A stretch of DNA of 20,475 bases. It comes from Bacteroidota bacterium (GTDB lineage: Bacteria; Bacteroidota; Bacteroidia; Bacteroidales; Prolixibacteraceae). The stretch's first letter is position 1. Every line of letters starts with the position of its first letter. A model generated the notes under the pieces. The model was not told the origin of the DNA. It ran no database searches and saw only the letters and a list, made by a program, of their open reading frames with translations. A program made the translations under genes and the position numbers. This document shows positions 8,243-16,933 of this stretch, piece by piece. Location: positions 1 to 20,475 of the forward strand of contig JAUYEQ010000204.1 of assembly GCA_030691295.1 (NCBI GenBank), in the 5' to 3' direction.

Positions 8243-11062
8243 ATGAACAAGTCTCCTCAAAAAAACTGCCTGATGGCATTTATTTTTATTTTTTATCTGA
8301 CCATTGGTTTTCATGCCTGGGCTTCAGATGGGATTAATATAAAAAATTACACCAAGCAGGAATACCAGGCAGCCAGCCAAAACTGGTCGGTTGTTCAGGA
8401 TATTAATGGTTACCTTTATTTTGCCAACAACATTGGACTACTCGAATTCGACGGGATTACCTGGACGCTTTATCCTACTCCTGAAGGGGCAATTATCAGA
8501 GCTGTTGCCATTGATAAAAAGAACCGAATTTTTACTGCCGGTTACCGCGAATTGGGGTACTGGGAACGTAACAGTCTGGGTAGGCTCGAATATCATTCAC
8601 TGAAAGATGCAGTGGAGGAAAATTTTACGCCCAATGAGGAATTCTGGAATGTTATTGCATTGGGTGAACACGTTTATTTTCAGTCATTCTCAAAGGTTTA
8701 TATCTATGATTCTCGAAAATTTGAGGTAATTCAGCCGGAGGGATTTGTCAATTCAATATCGGATGGAGGCGGCCATATTCTTGTTAATGTTATGAACAAG
8801 GGCATTTACCAAATCACCGGAACAAAACTTTCCCCTTACCTGGCAAATGACTTTTTAAGCCACGCAGAAATACGGTTTGTTTTATCGCTTAGTGAATCAA
8901 ACATACTTATCGGCACAGCCGAGGGACTTTTATTTTACGACGGGCAAAAAATTACACAATGGCAACCTGATCAAACAGATTATTTTCGAAAAAACATTGT
9001 CAACCGGGGCTGTTTAACGGTTGATGGCAAAATCATCATTGGTACAATTCTCGACGGGATTTCAGTTTTTGATCTGAATGGAAAACTTCTTCATCGCTTC
9101 AACAAGGAAAGTGGGCTGCAAAACAATACCGTGTTGGGTGTTATGACTGATGTGAACCAAAACATTTGGGTTGCGCTGGACAAAGGGATCGACTTTATTT
9201 CGTTTTCGCCTGATCCTTCGTTTTCCATTGTTGAACGAAAAGAACTTGGAGCTGTATATACCGCAGCCATTTACCGTAATAAACTTTATCTGGGAACCAA
9301 CCAGGGTTTGTATTTCAGGCCATTCTTATCATCTGATGAACCATTCCGGCTAGTTCCCGGAACACAAGGTCAGATTTGGGACTGTAAAGTGATTGACGAC
9401 CGGTTGTTTGTTAATCACAATACAGGAACATTTGAAATTCAGGGCGATCAGGTGAAGCAAATTTCTGCTGTTTCCGGAGGGTTCTCTATCACAGAAAATC
9501 CGCTGAAACCCAATTCGGTGGTACAAAGCACTTATTCAAACCTGATATTTTACAAGAAAGACAATTCGAATTGGGAAATAGACCGGGTAGTTTATCAGTT
9601 CAACGACCTGATTCGATATCTCGAAGTGGACCATTTAGGAAATTACTGGGCCAGCCACATGTACCGGGGCATTTTCAGGCTGAAATTTAACAACAGCGAT
9701 TCTCTGGTTTACAACCGCTACTATGGCAGTGAGGTCTTCGGGAAAGACAACAATATTCATGTGTTTAAGCTCGAAAACCGGATTGTTTTTACCACTGGCA
9801 AAAAACTCTATACGTTTGACGACCTGAATGACTCGATCGTTGATTATACAACGATGAACGAAAAACTGGGCAGTTACCAAAAGGCAACCCGTATCATTGG
9901 CGGTCCCGAAAACCATTACTGGCTGATTACCGATCAGTCTTATGGTTTGTTCAGTATTCAAAATTCAGAAGTTAAAAAGATTAAAGAATATCCAACCCGG
10001 CTATTTAATAATCAGGTCATCACCGGATACGAAAACATTTTCGCGATTGATAAAAGTAAAGCAATTCTTTGCCTCGAAAATGGCTATGCATTTTTGAATA
10101 CCGATACTACCAGCCCGGCCTCACATATTTCAGGGGAACGACCTGAGCTGCGGCGGATAAGTATTAGTGGCACTAATGAACAAATAAGTGATTTGCCGCT
10201 AAACATCCGTGAAATTACCATGCGCTACAATCGGAATAACCTGCAACTGCGGTTTTCATTTCCATATTACGGCAGCGATGATATTAAATATCAATCGTTT
10301 ATTGAAGGGCTCGACCAGCAATGGTCGGAACCACTTGAAAAGCCGGTTTTCAGCTTTAAACGAATTCCGGAGGGTCGCTATAAATTAAAAGTGAAAGCTG
10401 TCAATTTATGGGGCGAATCCAGCCAGGAGTATTCCATCAATTTGGTTATTTTACCGGCGTGGTATCTTTCCCGATTGGCTTTTTTCTTCTATTTCCTGAT
10501 GGTAATTTTCGGCCTGATGTTTTTCAGAAGCCGCATTATTGCGAGGATACAATTGAAGGAAAACCGTGAGCGGGATGAGAAAGAGCGTGAACTTGAAAAA
10601 CTCCGGAACGAAAAACTGATGGCTGAACTGTCATTTAAAAGCAATGAACTGGCCAGTTCAACGATGGCAATCATCAAGAAAAACGAATTTCTGATGAATG
10701 TAAAAGATATGCTGAACACTCAAAAGGAAGAGCTTGGATCGCGGTATCCTGATAAATATTACGACAGACTGGTGCAAAAAATCGATGAAAATATGTCCAG
10801 TCAGGATGATTGGAAAGTATTTGATACCAACTTTGACCGGGCACACGAGCAGTTTATGACTACTTTGAAGGGTAATTACCGCGATCTGACCCCCGGTGAT
10901 TTGCGGTTGTGCGCATTTCTCCGGATGAACCTTTCTTCGAAAGAGATTGCGCCGCTTTTGGGAATCTCGGTTCGCGGTGTCGAGAACCATCGTTACCGAC
11001 TCCGTAAAAAATTAAACCTTGATGCCGACGGGAATCTGACTGTTTTTATTATCAGACTTTAA
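8243..11062 (+). CDS. Membrane-spanning beta-propeller / Y_Y_Y / LuxR-type HTH transcriptional regulator
   Basis: From ATG 8243 the product is 939 aa with an N-terminal signal segment (MAFIFIFYLTIGF, cleavage near AWA-SD). The mature N-terminus resembles the start of Reg_prop sensors (NYTKQEYQAASQNWSV, GLLEFDGITW), and propeller-type repeats run to about residue 640. A Y_Y_Y domain follows (about 673-735, with FIEGLDQQWSEP and IPEGRYKLKVKA), then one transmembrane helix (about 740-764), a charged coiled coil rich in Glu/Arg/Lys, and a C-terminal GerE/LuxR helix-turn-helix (about 880-930, LTPGDLRLC, SSKEIAPLLGISVRGVENHR). There is no histidine kinase or receiver domain, so ligand sensing outside would be passed directly to the DNA-binding domain. 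In this phylum such genes sit beside the PUL they control. An earlier in-frame ATG at 8156 adds a second hydrophobic stretch and is less likely. Confidence 0.88.
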   Translation: MNKSPQKNCLMAFIFIFYLTIGFHAWASDGINIKNYTKQEYQAASQNWSVVQDINGYLYFANNIGLLEFDGITWTLYPTPEGAIIRAVAIDKKNRIFTAGYRELGYWERNSLGRLEYHSLKDAVEENFTPNEEFWNVIALGEHVYFQSFSKVYIYDSRKFEVIQPEGFVNSISDGGGHILVNVMNKGIYQITGTKLSPYLANDFLSHAEIRFVLSLSESNILIGTAEGLLFYDGQKITQWQPDQTDYFRKNIVNRGCLTVDGKIIIGTILDGISVFDLNGKLLHRFNKESGLQNNTVLGVMTDVNQNIWVALDKGIDFISFSPDPSFSIVERKELGAVYTAAIYRNKLYLGTNQGLYFRPFLSSDEPFRLVPGTQGQIWDCKVIDDRLFVNHNTGTFEIQGDQVKQISAVSGGFSITENPLKPNSVVQSTYSNLIFYKKDNSNWEIDRVVYQFNDLIRYLEVDHLGNYWASHMYRGIFRLKFNNSDSLVYNRYYGSEVFGKDNNIHVFKLENRIVFTTGKKLYTFDDLNDSIVDYTTMNEKLGSYQKATRIIGGPENHYWLITDQSYGLFSIQNSEVKKIKEYPTRLFNNQVITGYENIFAIDKSKAILCLENGYAFLNTDTTSPASHISGERPELRRISISGTNEQISDLPLNIREITMRYNRNNLQLRFSFPYYGSDDIKYQSFIEGLDQQWSEPLEKPVFSFKRIPEGRYKLKVKAVNLWGESSQEYSINLVILPAWYLSRLAFFFYFLMVIFGLMFFRSRIIARIQLKENRERDEKERELEKLRNEKLMAELSFKSNELASSTMAIIKKNEFLMNVKDMLNTQKEELGSRYPDKYYDRLVQKIDENMSSQDDWKVFDTNFDRAHEQFMTTLKGNYRDLTPGDLRLCAFLRMNLSSKEIAPLLGISVRGVENHRYRLRKKLNLDADGNLTVFIIRL

Positions 11063-11072
11063 TGGAATAATG

Positions 11073-11100
11073 AGCCCGCCTCTAAAATCAGAAACGGGCT
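11073..11100. terminator. Weak hairpin after the regulator gene
   Basis: AGCCCG (11073-11078) pairs with CGGGCT (11095-11100) around a 16-nt loop, 10 bp after the regulator stop and 12 bp before the convergent holin stop. Neither side has a solid T-run, so this is a plausible but weak bidirectional terminator. Confidence 0.4.
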
Positions 11101-11112
11101 GTTGAATGCTTG

Positions 11113-11601
11113 TTATTTATGATCTCTCATGCCAGCTATAGTTACTGATTTGGCTGCACTTCCGGCTGATGATCCGAAGTAGTAACTGTAAACCTGTGTG
11201 AGTATGGCGCTTAAAACGCCCAGTATGTAAAGTACGATATCCTTGCTCTCGGATGTAATGCTTTCCGGTTTAAAAATCAGGATATAAAAAAACAAGAGTG
11301 TAATCAGTGTCGTTCCAGCTGCAATTGCATGTTGTATGTTCTTGGCCATCCATGAGGCTTTTTCGCTGGTTTGAACCTGTACTTCGCGTTGCCTGGCGCT
11401 GCTGATATCGCCCAGCATCATTTGCTGCTCTTCGTTCGAGAGCCTTTTTAAATCCAACTGAAATTGCATTTCCGATTTGCGGATTTCATTTTCGAGCTGC
11501 ATTTTTTCTTCTTTAGTTGTGATAACATTGTCGAGCACTTTGCCTACCGAATCGACAAGCGTATTGGCTCCTCCTGAAAAAAGGTCGCTAATAAATGACA
11601 T
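11113..11601 (-). CDS. 3TM-type holin-like membrane protein
   Basis: This is a 162-aa protein with an amphipathic N-terminus (SFISDLFSGGANTLVDSVGK), a charged coiled-coil stretch (about 30-75, rich in Glu/Lys/Gln), then two strong hydrophobic segments at about 90-110 and 122-142. The second runs into YSYYFGSSAGSAAKS. That Tyr/Phe-Phe-Gly-Ser-Ser-x-Gly-Ser-x-x-Lys ending is the signature I associate with the 3TM holin family (HOLIN_3TM, known from phages and gene-transfer agents). Such proteins permeabilise the inner membrane so that a muramidase can reach peptidoglycan. The partner muramidase lies just upstream on the same strand, 170 bp away. No other phage gene is in the window. Other small membrane proteins share this architecture, so function is inferred from family and neighbour. 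Confidence 0.78.
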   Translation of the reverse strand: MSFISDLFSGGANTLVDSVGKVLDNVITTKEEKMQLENEIRKSEMQFQLDLKRLSNEEQQMMLGDISSARQREVQVQTSEKASWMAKNIQHAIAAGTTLITLLFFYILIFKPESITSESKDIVLYILGVLSAILTQVYSYYFGSSAGSAAKSVTIAGMRDHK

Positions 11602-11605
11602 AGAA

Positions 11606-11637
11606 GCCCCCTTCCCGTTCCCCCGAAGGGGGAAAGC
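11606..11637. repeat. Left G/C-rich palindrome of the REPIN-like element
   Basis: CCCCCTTC (11607-11614) pairs with GAAGGGGG (11625-11632). A tighter alternative is CCCCC-GAA-GGGGG at 11620-11632. The unit starts five bases upstream of the holin ATG, so it would fold in the holin mRNA leader and could limit ribosome access. Confidence 0.65.
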
Positions 11638-11641
11638 TAAA

Positions 11642-11659
11642 AACGCTTTTTTTAGCGTT
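11642..11659 (-). terminator. Terminator-like hairpin upstream of the holin gene
   Basis: On the minus strand AACGCT (11659-11654) and AGCGTT (11647-11642) form a 6-bp stem around an A6 loop, and the 3' arm runs into five T in total. The hairpin is weak but correctly oriented to reduce transcription from the muramidase gene into the holin gene. It may equally be an internal feature of the repeat. Confidence 0.35.
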
Positions 11660-11660
11660 G

Positions 11661-11695
11661 TTGGATATTGGATATTGGATATTCATAATTGGATA
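11661..11695. repeat. Short TTGGATA tandem repeat in the repeat core
   Basis: The heptamer TTGGATA occurs three times head to tail (11661-11681) and once more at 11689-11695 after an 7-bp interruption. Such 7-bp arrays are prone to slippage. Confidence 0.75.
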
Positions 11696-11738
11696 TTATA
11701 AATGATTAAATTGTAATCTCATTTACCGTTTTTTTAAG

Positions 11739-11770
11739 TCCTCCCTTTCGGGGAGGATTTAGGTGGGGCC
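11739..11770. repeat. Right G/C-rich palindrome of the REPIN-like element
   Basis: TCCTCCC (11739-11745) pairs with GGGAGGA (11751-11757) around a 5-nt loop, followed by the tail TTTAGGTGGGGCC. The tail ends one base before the muramidase stop codon, so the element abuts the coding region exactly. Confidence 0.65.
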
Positions 11771-11771
11771 T

Positions 11772-12308
11772 TTAGGCACTTTCGCCAAGGGCGCGCAGCA
11801 CCCAGCCATAGAAGTATTTACGGCTGGTAGGTCTCTTTTTTACGATGCTGACATAGCGTGCAATTTTGGCAACTGTAAATGCAGCCAGAAAATGTTCGGA
11901 ATTAAAAGCATTGAGTTCTGCGATGGATTTAGGTCCGATAACCCCATCGGTTTTTGTTCCGATTACCAATTGAGCAAGAGACGCACTGGTGCCCATCCCG
12001 GCATTTACACCAAAGTCGAAAATCGAATTGGCGACCGCCTGATCGGTAATTTGATCGCCTTTCATTTTATCCCAGAAAGTTACCCGGTAAAAATCGGTAA
12101 TAGCTTCCTGAAGATCTGGGTCTTTGTCGAGATTGGCCGGAAAACTGGTCTGACGTTTTAGCATATCAACTGTCGTCCAGCCGTTCCATTTACTGTGAAT
12201 TTTGCGGGCAACACCTTTGTAGGTTTCGCCCCCCGGATCGTCCGGGTCGTTGACGTATCCGCCTTCATGGGCGATCATCAACTGGAATGCAATGGTAAAA
12301 TCTGCCAT
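11772..12308 (-). CDS. GH108-family muramidase (endolysin-like) with C-terminal peptidoglycan-binding domain
   Basis: This 178-aa protein starts MADFTIAFQLMIAHEGGYVN and continues DPDDPGGETYKGVAR. That is the start of the GH108 family, formerly 'predicted lysozyme' or 'secretion activator protein'; Glu15 of the EGGY motif is the expected catalytic acid. The C-terminal half, from about residue 95 (NSIFDFGVNAGMGTSASLAQ, DGVIGPKSI), matches the PG_binding_3 region found fused to it. Length is typical for the family. There is no signal peptide, so peptidoglycan access needs a holin or other export, consistent with the holin-like gene downstream. Reaction (known of the family): hydrolysis of the MurNAc-GlcNAc beta-1,4 bond. 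The pair may be a phage remnant or a domesticated holin-dependent release system. Confidence 0.88.
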   Translation of the reverse strand: MADFTIAFQLMIAHEGGYVNDPDDPGGETYKGVARKIHSKWNGWTTVDMLKRQTSFPANLDKDPDLQEAITDFYRVTFWDKMKGDQITDQAVANSIFDFGVNAGMGTSASLAQLVIGTKTDGVIGPKSIAELNAFNSEHFLAAFTVAKIARYVSIVKKRPTSRKYFYGWVLRALGESA

Positions 12309-12416
12309 AAATGAAGAATTAAGGTAAATAAATATATAGAGAGTGTTTAGTCTTTATTTATTTGTTCCCTAAGTTACAACGTTTTATTGAAATTATTTAT
12401 ATGAATTCCAGAAATA

Positions 12417-12454
12417 AAAAAGACTCGCTCCGCATTCGCGAAACGAGTCTTTTT
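12417..12454. terminator. Strong bidirectional intrinsic terminator after the M3 peptidase genes
   Basis: AAAAAGACTCG (12417-12427) and CGAGTCTTTTT (12444-12454) form a perfect 11-bp stem with a 16-nt loop. A-run and T-run flank the G/C part, so it can work in both directions. It lies 20 bp after the stop of the second peptidase gene and insulates it from the muramidase gene. Confidence 0.85.
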
Positions 12455-12474
12455 GTGTTGAAAAACAAATTTTT

Positions 12475-14583
12475 CTATTTCAGTCCCCGGCGTTTCAGCA
12501 ATGGTTCAATCGAAGGTTCCTGACCACGGAAGGTTTTGTAAATGGCCATTCCTTCGTCTGATCCGCATTTGCTCAACAGGGTGCGGAATTTGGCAGCGTA
12601 TTCAGGATTGAAAAGGTCGCCGCTTTGTTTGAACGCATCAAAAGCATCGGCATCCAAAACTGCTGCCCAAATGTAAACATAGTATCCGGCAGAATAGCCT
12701 CCGGAGAAAATGTGCGAAAAATAGGTACTGCGGTAACGTGGTACAATTTCGTCGATCAGGCCAATGTTGTCCATCGACGCTTTTTCGAATGCTTCCACAT
12801 TGCTTTCAAAGGTTTTGGTATGCCAGTCCATGTCGAGCAAAGAAGCAGCAAGGTATTCTACCGTTTCGAAACCCTGATTGAACTGTGCGCTCTTGGTCAG
12901 TTTGGCAATCAACGCTTCAGGAATAACTTCGCCGGTTTGGTAATGTTTAGCATAAGCACGGAGAACTTCAGGCTCTTTGGCCCAGTTTTCCATGATTTGC
13001 GACGGAAGTTCGACAAAGTCGCGGGCAACCACTCCGGCAGTGCGGCGGTAAGTTCCGTGGGTGAACAACGCGTGGAAAGCGTGTCCGGCTTCGTGGAACA
13101 AAGTGGTTACTTCGTCGAAACTTAATAATGCTGGAATATCGCCCGATGGACGGGTGAAATTACAAACGATGGAAACTACCGGTGTAATCATTTGTCCGTT
13201 GATGTACGATTGGTCGCGGTATCCGGTTTGCCATGCTCCGTTGCTTTTTCCGGGGCGCGGGTGGAAATCCATATAGAAAATGCCAATGTGTTTTCCGTCG
13301 GCTTCCTGAACTTCGTAAGCAATGGCTTCTTCGTTGTAAACCGGAATGTCGGTGCGTTTTATAAATTGGATGCCGTATAACTTGGTGGCTACATAAAACA
13401 TTCCGTCAACCACATTTTCGAGTTTGAAATAGGGTTTCAACTGCGCCTCGTCCAAATCGTATTTTGCTTTGCGAACTTTCTCGGCATAATACCACCAGTC
13501 CCACATTTTTAGTTCAAACTTTCCTCCTTCTTTATTAATCATGGCCTGCATATCGGCGCGTTCTGTTTTTGCTCTTTCGAGTGCCGGCGTCCAAAGTTTC
13601 ATCAGGAATTCGTTGATTGTTTCAGGTGTTTTTGCCATGTTAACATCAACGGTGTAAGCTGCATGATTTGCAAAACCAAGCAATTTGGCACGTTGGTCGC
13701 GCAGTTTTACGATTTTTTCGATTACCTGTTTGTTGTCGAATTCGTTGTTGTTATTGCCACGGTTGGTGTAGCCAGTGTACAGTTTTTAGCGCAATTCGCG
13801 GTTTTCGGCATATTGCAGGAATGGGATCATACTGGGTTTTTGCAAAGTAAAAATCCATTTTCCTTCCAGACTGTCATTCTTGGCAAGTTCGGCAGCGGCG
13901 GCAATCACATCGGCAGGCAAACCTTTCAGGTCGGCTTCGTTATCGATTACCATTTTGAAATTCTTATTTGTTTCGGCCAGCGTATTTTCGCCGAATTTCA
14001 GTTCCAGCATCGAAAGTTCATCGTTCAGTTTACGCAGTTCAGCCTGTTTTTCGTCTGAAAGATTGGCGCCGTTGCGTTCAAAATCCTGAAAGTATTTTTC
14101 AACTACGCGCAATTGTTCGGCATCCAGATTTAGCTCATTGCGTTTTTCGTAAACAGCTTTCACCTTTGCAAACAACTCTTTGTTCAGCATGATGTTGTTG
14201 CTGTGAGTGGTCAGCTTTGGGGTGATTTCGCGCGCCAAAGCCTGCATTTCGTCGTTGGTATTGGCCGAATTCTGATTGAAGAATACGTAAGACGCTTTTT
14301 TCAGCAAATCTCCCGACAAGTCAAATGCCAGAATCGTATTGTCAAAATTAGCTTCTTCCTTGTTGTCGGTGATCACTTTAATTTCAGCTACCTGTTCCGA
14401 AATTCCCTCTTCAATGGCTGGCAGGTAATGTTCCATCTTTATTTCGTTGAAAGGTGGAACCTGATGAGGTGTTTTGTACTCGCTGAAGAATGGATTACTC
14501 ATGTCTTTCTGTGGTGCTTTTGAGGTGTTGCAAGCGCTAAAAATTAGCGCAATGGCGATAATTGAAATTCCTGATTTAAACAT
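12475..14583 (-). pseudogene. M3-family peptidyl-dipeptidase lipoprotein, interrupted by one nonsense codon
   Basis: The frame from ATG 14583 to the stop at 12475 is continuous for 703 codons except for one TAA at 13786-13788. The first part gives 265 aa with a lipoprotein signal (IFSAC, Cys18) and the M3 N-terminal helical region. The second part (13785 down to 12475) holds the whole catalytic region: HEAGH zinc motif, the downstream FVELPSQIM Glu ligand and the FSHIFSGGYSAGYYVY motif, all intact. It is a close tandem paralogue of the gene at 14601-16706, with the same DMSNPFFSEY after the lipidated Cys. The truncated product would be a lipid-anchored helical fragment without a zinc site. 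Intact downstream motifs suggest the lesion is recent or a base-call error. Other lines of annotation might split it into two genes. Confidence 0.88.
13786..13788 (-). other. Premature TAA (GAA to TAA) in the second M3 peptidase copy
   Basis: The interrupted copy reads AAC CGC GAA TTG CGC TAA AAA CTG TAC. The intact neighbour encodes N-R-E-L-R-E-K-L-Y at the same place (Glu265). One substitution (plus-strand C to A at 13788) explains the stop. The 34 codons between this stop and the next possible start align without gaps, so there is no frameshift. Confidence 0.9.
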
Positions 14584-14600
14584 TATAATTTTTTTAGATA

Positions 14601-16706
14601 TTATTTTAATCCGCGATTTTTCAACAAAGGTTCAATAGAAGGTTCCTGTCCACGGAAGTTCTTGTAAATAACCATTCCGTCGTCGGTTCCGCATTTGGTT
14701 AATAAGGTGCGGAATTTGGTAGCGTATTCAGGATTGAAAATGTTGCCGCTTTGTTTAAACGCGTCGAAAGCATCGGCATCAAGTACAGCAGCCCAGATGT
14801 AAACGTAGTATCCGGCTGAATATCCTCCGGAGAAAATATGCGAAAAATAGGTGCTGCGGTAGCGTGGAACAATTTCATCAATTAGGCCGATTTTGTCCAT
14901 CGAAGCTTTTTCGGAAGCTCCCACGTCGCCGTTAAACGGTTGAGTGTGCAAGTCCATATCAAGCAACGCAGCAGCCAGATATTCAACGGTTTCGAAACCC
15001 TGATTGAACTGTGCGCTCTTGGTCAGCTTGGTAATCAATGCTTCAGGAATTACCTCGCCGGTTTGGTAATGTTTGGCATAAACGCGGAGAACTTCAGGCT
15101 CAGAAGCCCAGTGTTCCATGATTTGTGAAGGAAGTTCCACAAAATCGCGGGCTACATCTCTTGAAGTTCTGCGGTATGGCCCGTCAGCAAATAAAGTGTG
15201 AAATGCATGTCCGGCTTCGTGGAATAAAGTACTAACCTCTTCGAAACTTAAAAGAGCAGGGACATCTCCTGCCGGGCGGGTGAAATTACATACGATGGAA
15301 ACAACGGGAGTAATCCGTTGTCCGTTTTCATATGATTGTCCGCGGTAATTGGTACACCATGCGCCATTGTTTTTTCCGGGGCGGGGATGGTAATCCATAT
15401 AGAAAACGCCAATGTGTTTACCATCAGCTTCCTGAACTTCGTAAGCAATGACTTCCTCATGGTAAACCGGTATGTCATCACGTTTAATGAACTGTACGCC
15501 ATATAATTTACTGGCTACGTATATCATTCCGTCAACCACATTTTCGAGTTTGAAATAAGGTTTCAACTGCGCTTCGTCCAGATCGTATTTGGCTTTGCGA
15601 ACTTTTTCGGCATAAAACCACCAGTCCCACGATGCGAGTTTGAAATTTCCGCCTTCTTTGTTAATCATGGCCTGCATATCGGTGCGTTCAACCTTTGCAC
15701 GTTCGAGTGCCGGTGTCCAGAGTTTCATCAGGAAATCGTAAATGTTTTCGGGCGTTTTGGCCATGTTTACATCTACGGTATAGGCAGCAAAATTATCGAA
15801 ACCTAATAATTTTGCGCGTTTGTCGCGACGTGTTATGATTTTGCCGATGATTTCTTTGTTGTCGTTGGCATTGTTATTATTGCCCCGGCTGGTATATCCA
15901 TTGTATAGTTTTTCGCGTAATTCGCGGTTTTCAGCATACTGAAGGAAAGGTAACATGCTCGGTTTTTGCAGGGTGAAAACCCATTTTCCATCCATGCTGT
16001 CTTTTTTTGCCAGTTCTGCAGCGGCAACAATTACATCAGCCGGAAGCCCCTTCAGATCCGTTTCGTTATCGACCACCATTTTAAAATTTTTATTGGTTTC
16101 GGCCAGCATATTTTCGCCGAAATTGAGGCTTAACATCGATAGTTCTTCATTGAGCTTACGAAGTTCTGCTTGCTGCTCATCCGGCAGGTTGGCGCCGTTC
16201 CTTTCAAAATCCTGATAATATTTTTCGACCACCCGCAGTTGATCAGCATCAAAATTCAGCTCATTGCGTTTTTCGTAGATGGCTTTCACGCGGGTAAACA
16301 AATCTTTGTTGAGCATGATATTGTCACGGTGTGCCGACATTTTCGGGGTTATTTCGCGGGCAAGCGCCTGCATTTCATCGTTGGTATTGGCCGATCTCAG
16401 TGTCGAGAATATTCCGGCTTTGCGAAGCAATTCGCCCGATTGGTCGAACGCAAGAATGGTGTTTTCAAACGATGGTTCTTCTTTGTTGCCGGTAATTGCT
16501 TTAATTTCAGCAAGCTGTTCTTCAATTCCTGCGTCAATGGCCGGCATAAAATGCTCCAGTTTTATTTCATTGAATGGCGGCACCTGGAACGGTGTGTTGT
16601 ACTCGCTGAAGAATGGATTACTCATGTCTCTCTTTTGTTCTTTGCTTGTGTTGCAGGCCGTCGCGAAAAAAGCAAGACCGATGACTGATAAAACGATTTT
16701 TTGCAT
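14601..16706 (-). CDS. M3-family zinc peptidyl-dipeptidase (Dcp-like), lipoprotein
   Basis: The intact 701-aa protein is close to the usual Dcp length. The signal peptide ends in lipobox FATAC (Cys18), so unlike cytoplasmic oligopeptidases this one is exported and lipid-anchored. The N-terminal helical half (about 30-290) covers the active cleft. Catalytic features are LFHEAGHAFH (zinc ligands His496 and His500, general base Glu497), FVELPSQIM with the third ligand Glu524 (28 residues after the first His), and FSHIFSGGYSAGYYVYIW (621-638), which carries the His and Tyr residues that bind substrate in this family. Expected reaction: release of C-terminal dipeptides from oligopeptides, probably for peptide nutrition or turnover of peptides in the envelope. 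It precedes the broken paralogue by 17 bp, so both are in one transcript. Confidence 0.92.
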   Translation of the reverse strand: MQKIVLSVIGLAFFATACNTSKEQKRDMSNPFFSEYNTPFQVPPFNEIKLEHFMPAIDAGIEEQLAEIKAITGNKEEPSFENTILAFDQSGELLRKAGIFSTLRSANTNDEMQALAREITPKMSAHRDNIMLNKDLFTRVKAIYEKRNELNFDADQLRVVEKYYQDFERNGANLPDEQQAELRKLNEELSMLSLNFGENMLAETNKNFKMVVDNETDLKGLPADVIVAAAELAKKDSMDGKWVFTLQKPSMLPFLQYAENRELREKLYNGYTSRGNNNNANDNKEIIGKIITRRDKRAKLLGFDNFAAYTVDVNMAKTPENIYDFLMKLWTPALERAKVERTDMQAMINKEGGNFKLASWDWWFYAEKVRKAKYDLDEAQLKPYFKLENVVDGMIYVASKLYGVQFIKRDDIPVYHEEVIAYEVQEADGKHIGVFYMDYHPRPGKNNGAWCTNYRGQSYENGQRITPVVSIVCNFTRPAGDVPALLSFEEVSTLFHEAGHAFHTLFADGPYRRTSRDVARDFVELPSQIMEHWASEPEVLRVYAKHYQTGEVIPEALITKLTKSAQFNQGFETVEYLAAALLDMDLHTQPFNGDVGASEKASMDKIGLIDEIVPRYRSTYFSHIFSGGYSAGYYVYIWAAVLDADAFDAFKQSGNIFNPEYATKFRTLLTKCGTDDGMVIYKNFRGQEPSIEPLLKNRGLK

Positions 16707-16933
16707 GTGTGAATTATTTTAGTTTATAATTTTCATTTAATCCTGAAATATTTGTAATCTGTATTAGGCTGCTAAATTAAAGATTATGTGATGTTTCAAA
16801 CCTGATAAAAGTCGTGAAAAGAGATTAAACATGATTTTTTTCAGGAATTGTGAATTGAGAAAGCGCATCGGAACATTACCTCAATTTGTCTTTATTTTAC
16901 ACTTCATTTTCTTCCCCCGCCCCAATTTTTGTT

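Larger units (their letters stand above)
11602..11771. repeat. REPIN-like intergenic element (inverted pair of G/C-rich palindromes)
   Basis: The whole gap between the holin start codon and the muramidase stop codon is repeat-like. The left end (11606-11637) and right end (11739-11770) each carry a C-run/G-run palindrome. Their outer parts are similar when one is reverse-complemented: C-run, TTC, G-run, then a purine-rich tail ending GGGG(G)C. Between them lies about 100 bp of A/T-rich DNA. Two inverted palindromes around a core is the organisation of REP doublets (REPINs), which are moved by RAYT transposases in other bacteria. I recall similar C-run/G-run intergenic elements as common in Bacteroidota, but could not check copy number. 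Confidence 0.6.

Noticed and set aside
11661..11695. CRISPR-like array
   Set aside because: The repeat is 7 bp with no spacers between copies, and no cas genes are present.
11113..12308. Part of a full prophage or an extracellular contractile injection system
   Set aside because: No integrase, capsid, tail, sheath or baseplate-like gene occurs on either side within the window; flanking genes are ordinary chromosomal ones.
13684..13785. Two separate peptidase genes (12475-13683 and 13786-14583)
   Set aside because: The 34 codons between them are in the same frame and align to the intact paralogue without gaps, so this is one gene with a nonsense codon.
16741..16846. Inverted repeat TCCTGAAA ... 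TTTCAGGA upstream of pheT
   Set aside because: Only 8 bp with a 90-bp spacer in A/T-rich DNA; chance is a sufficient explanation and no T-run or known element is associated.
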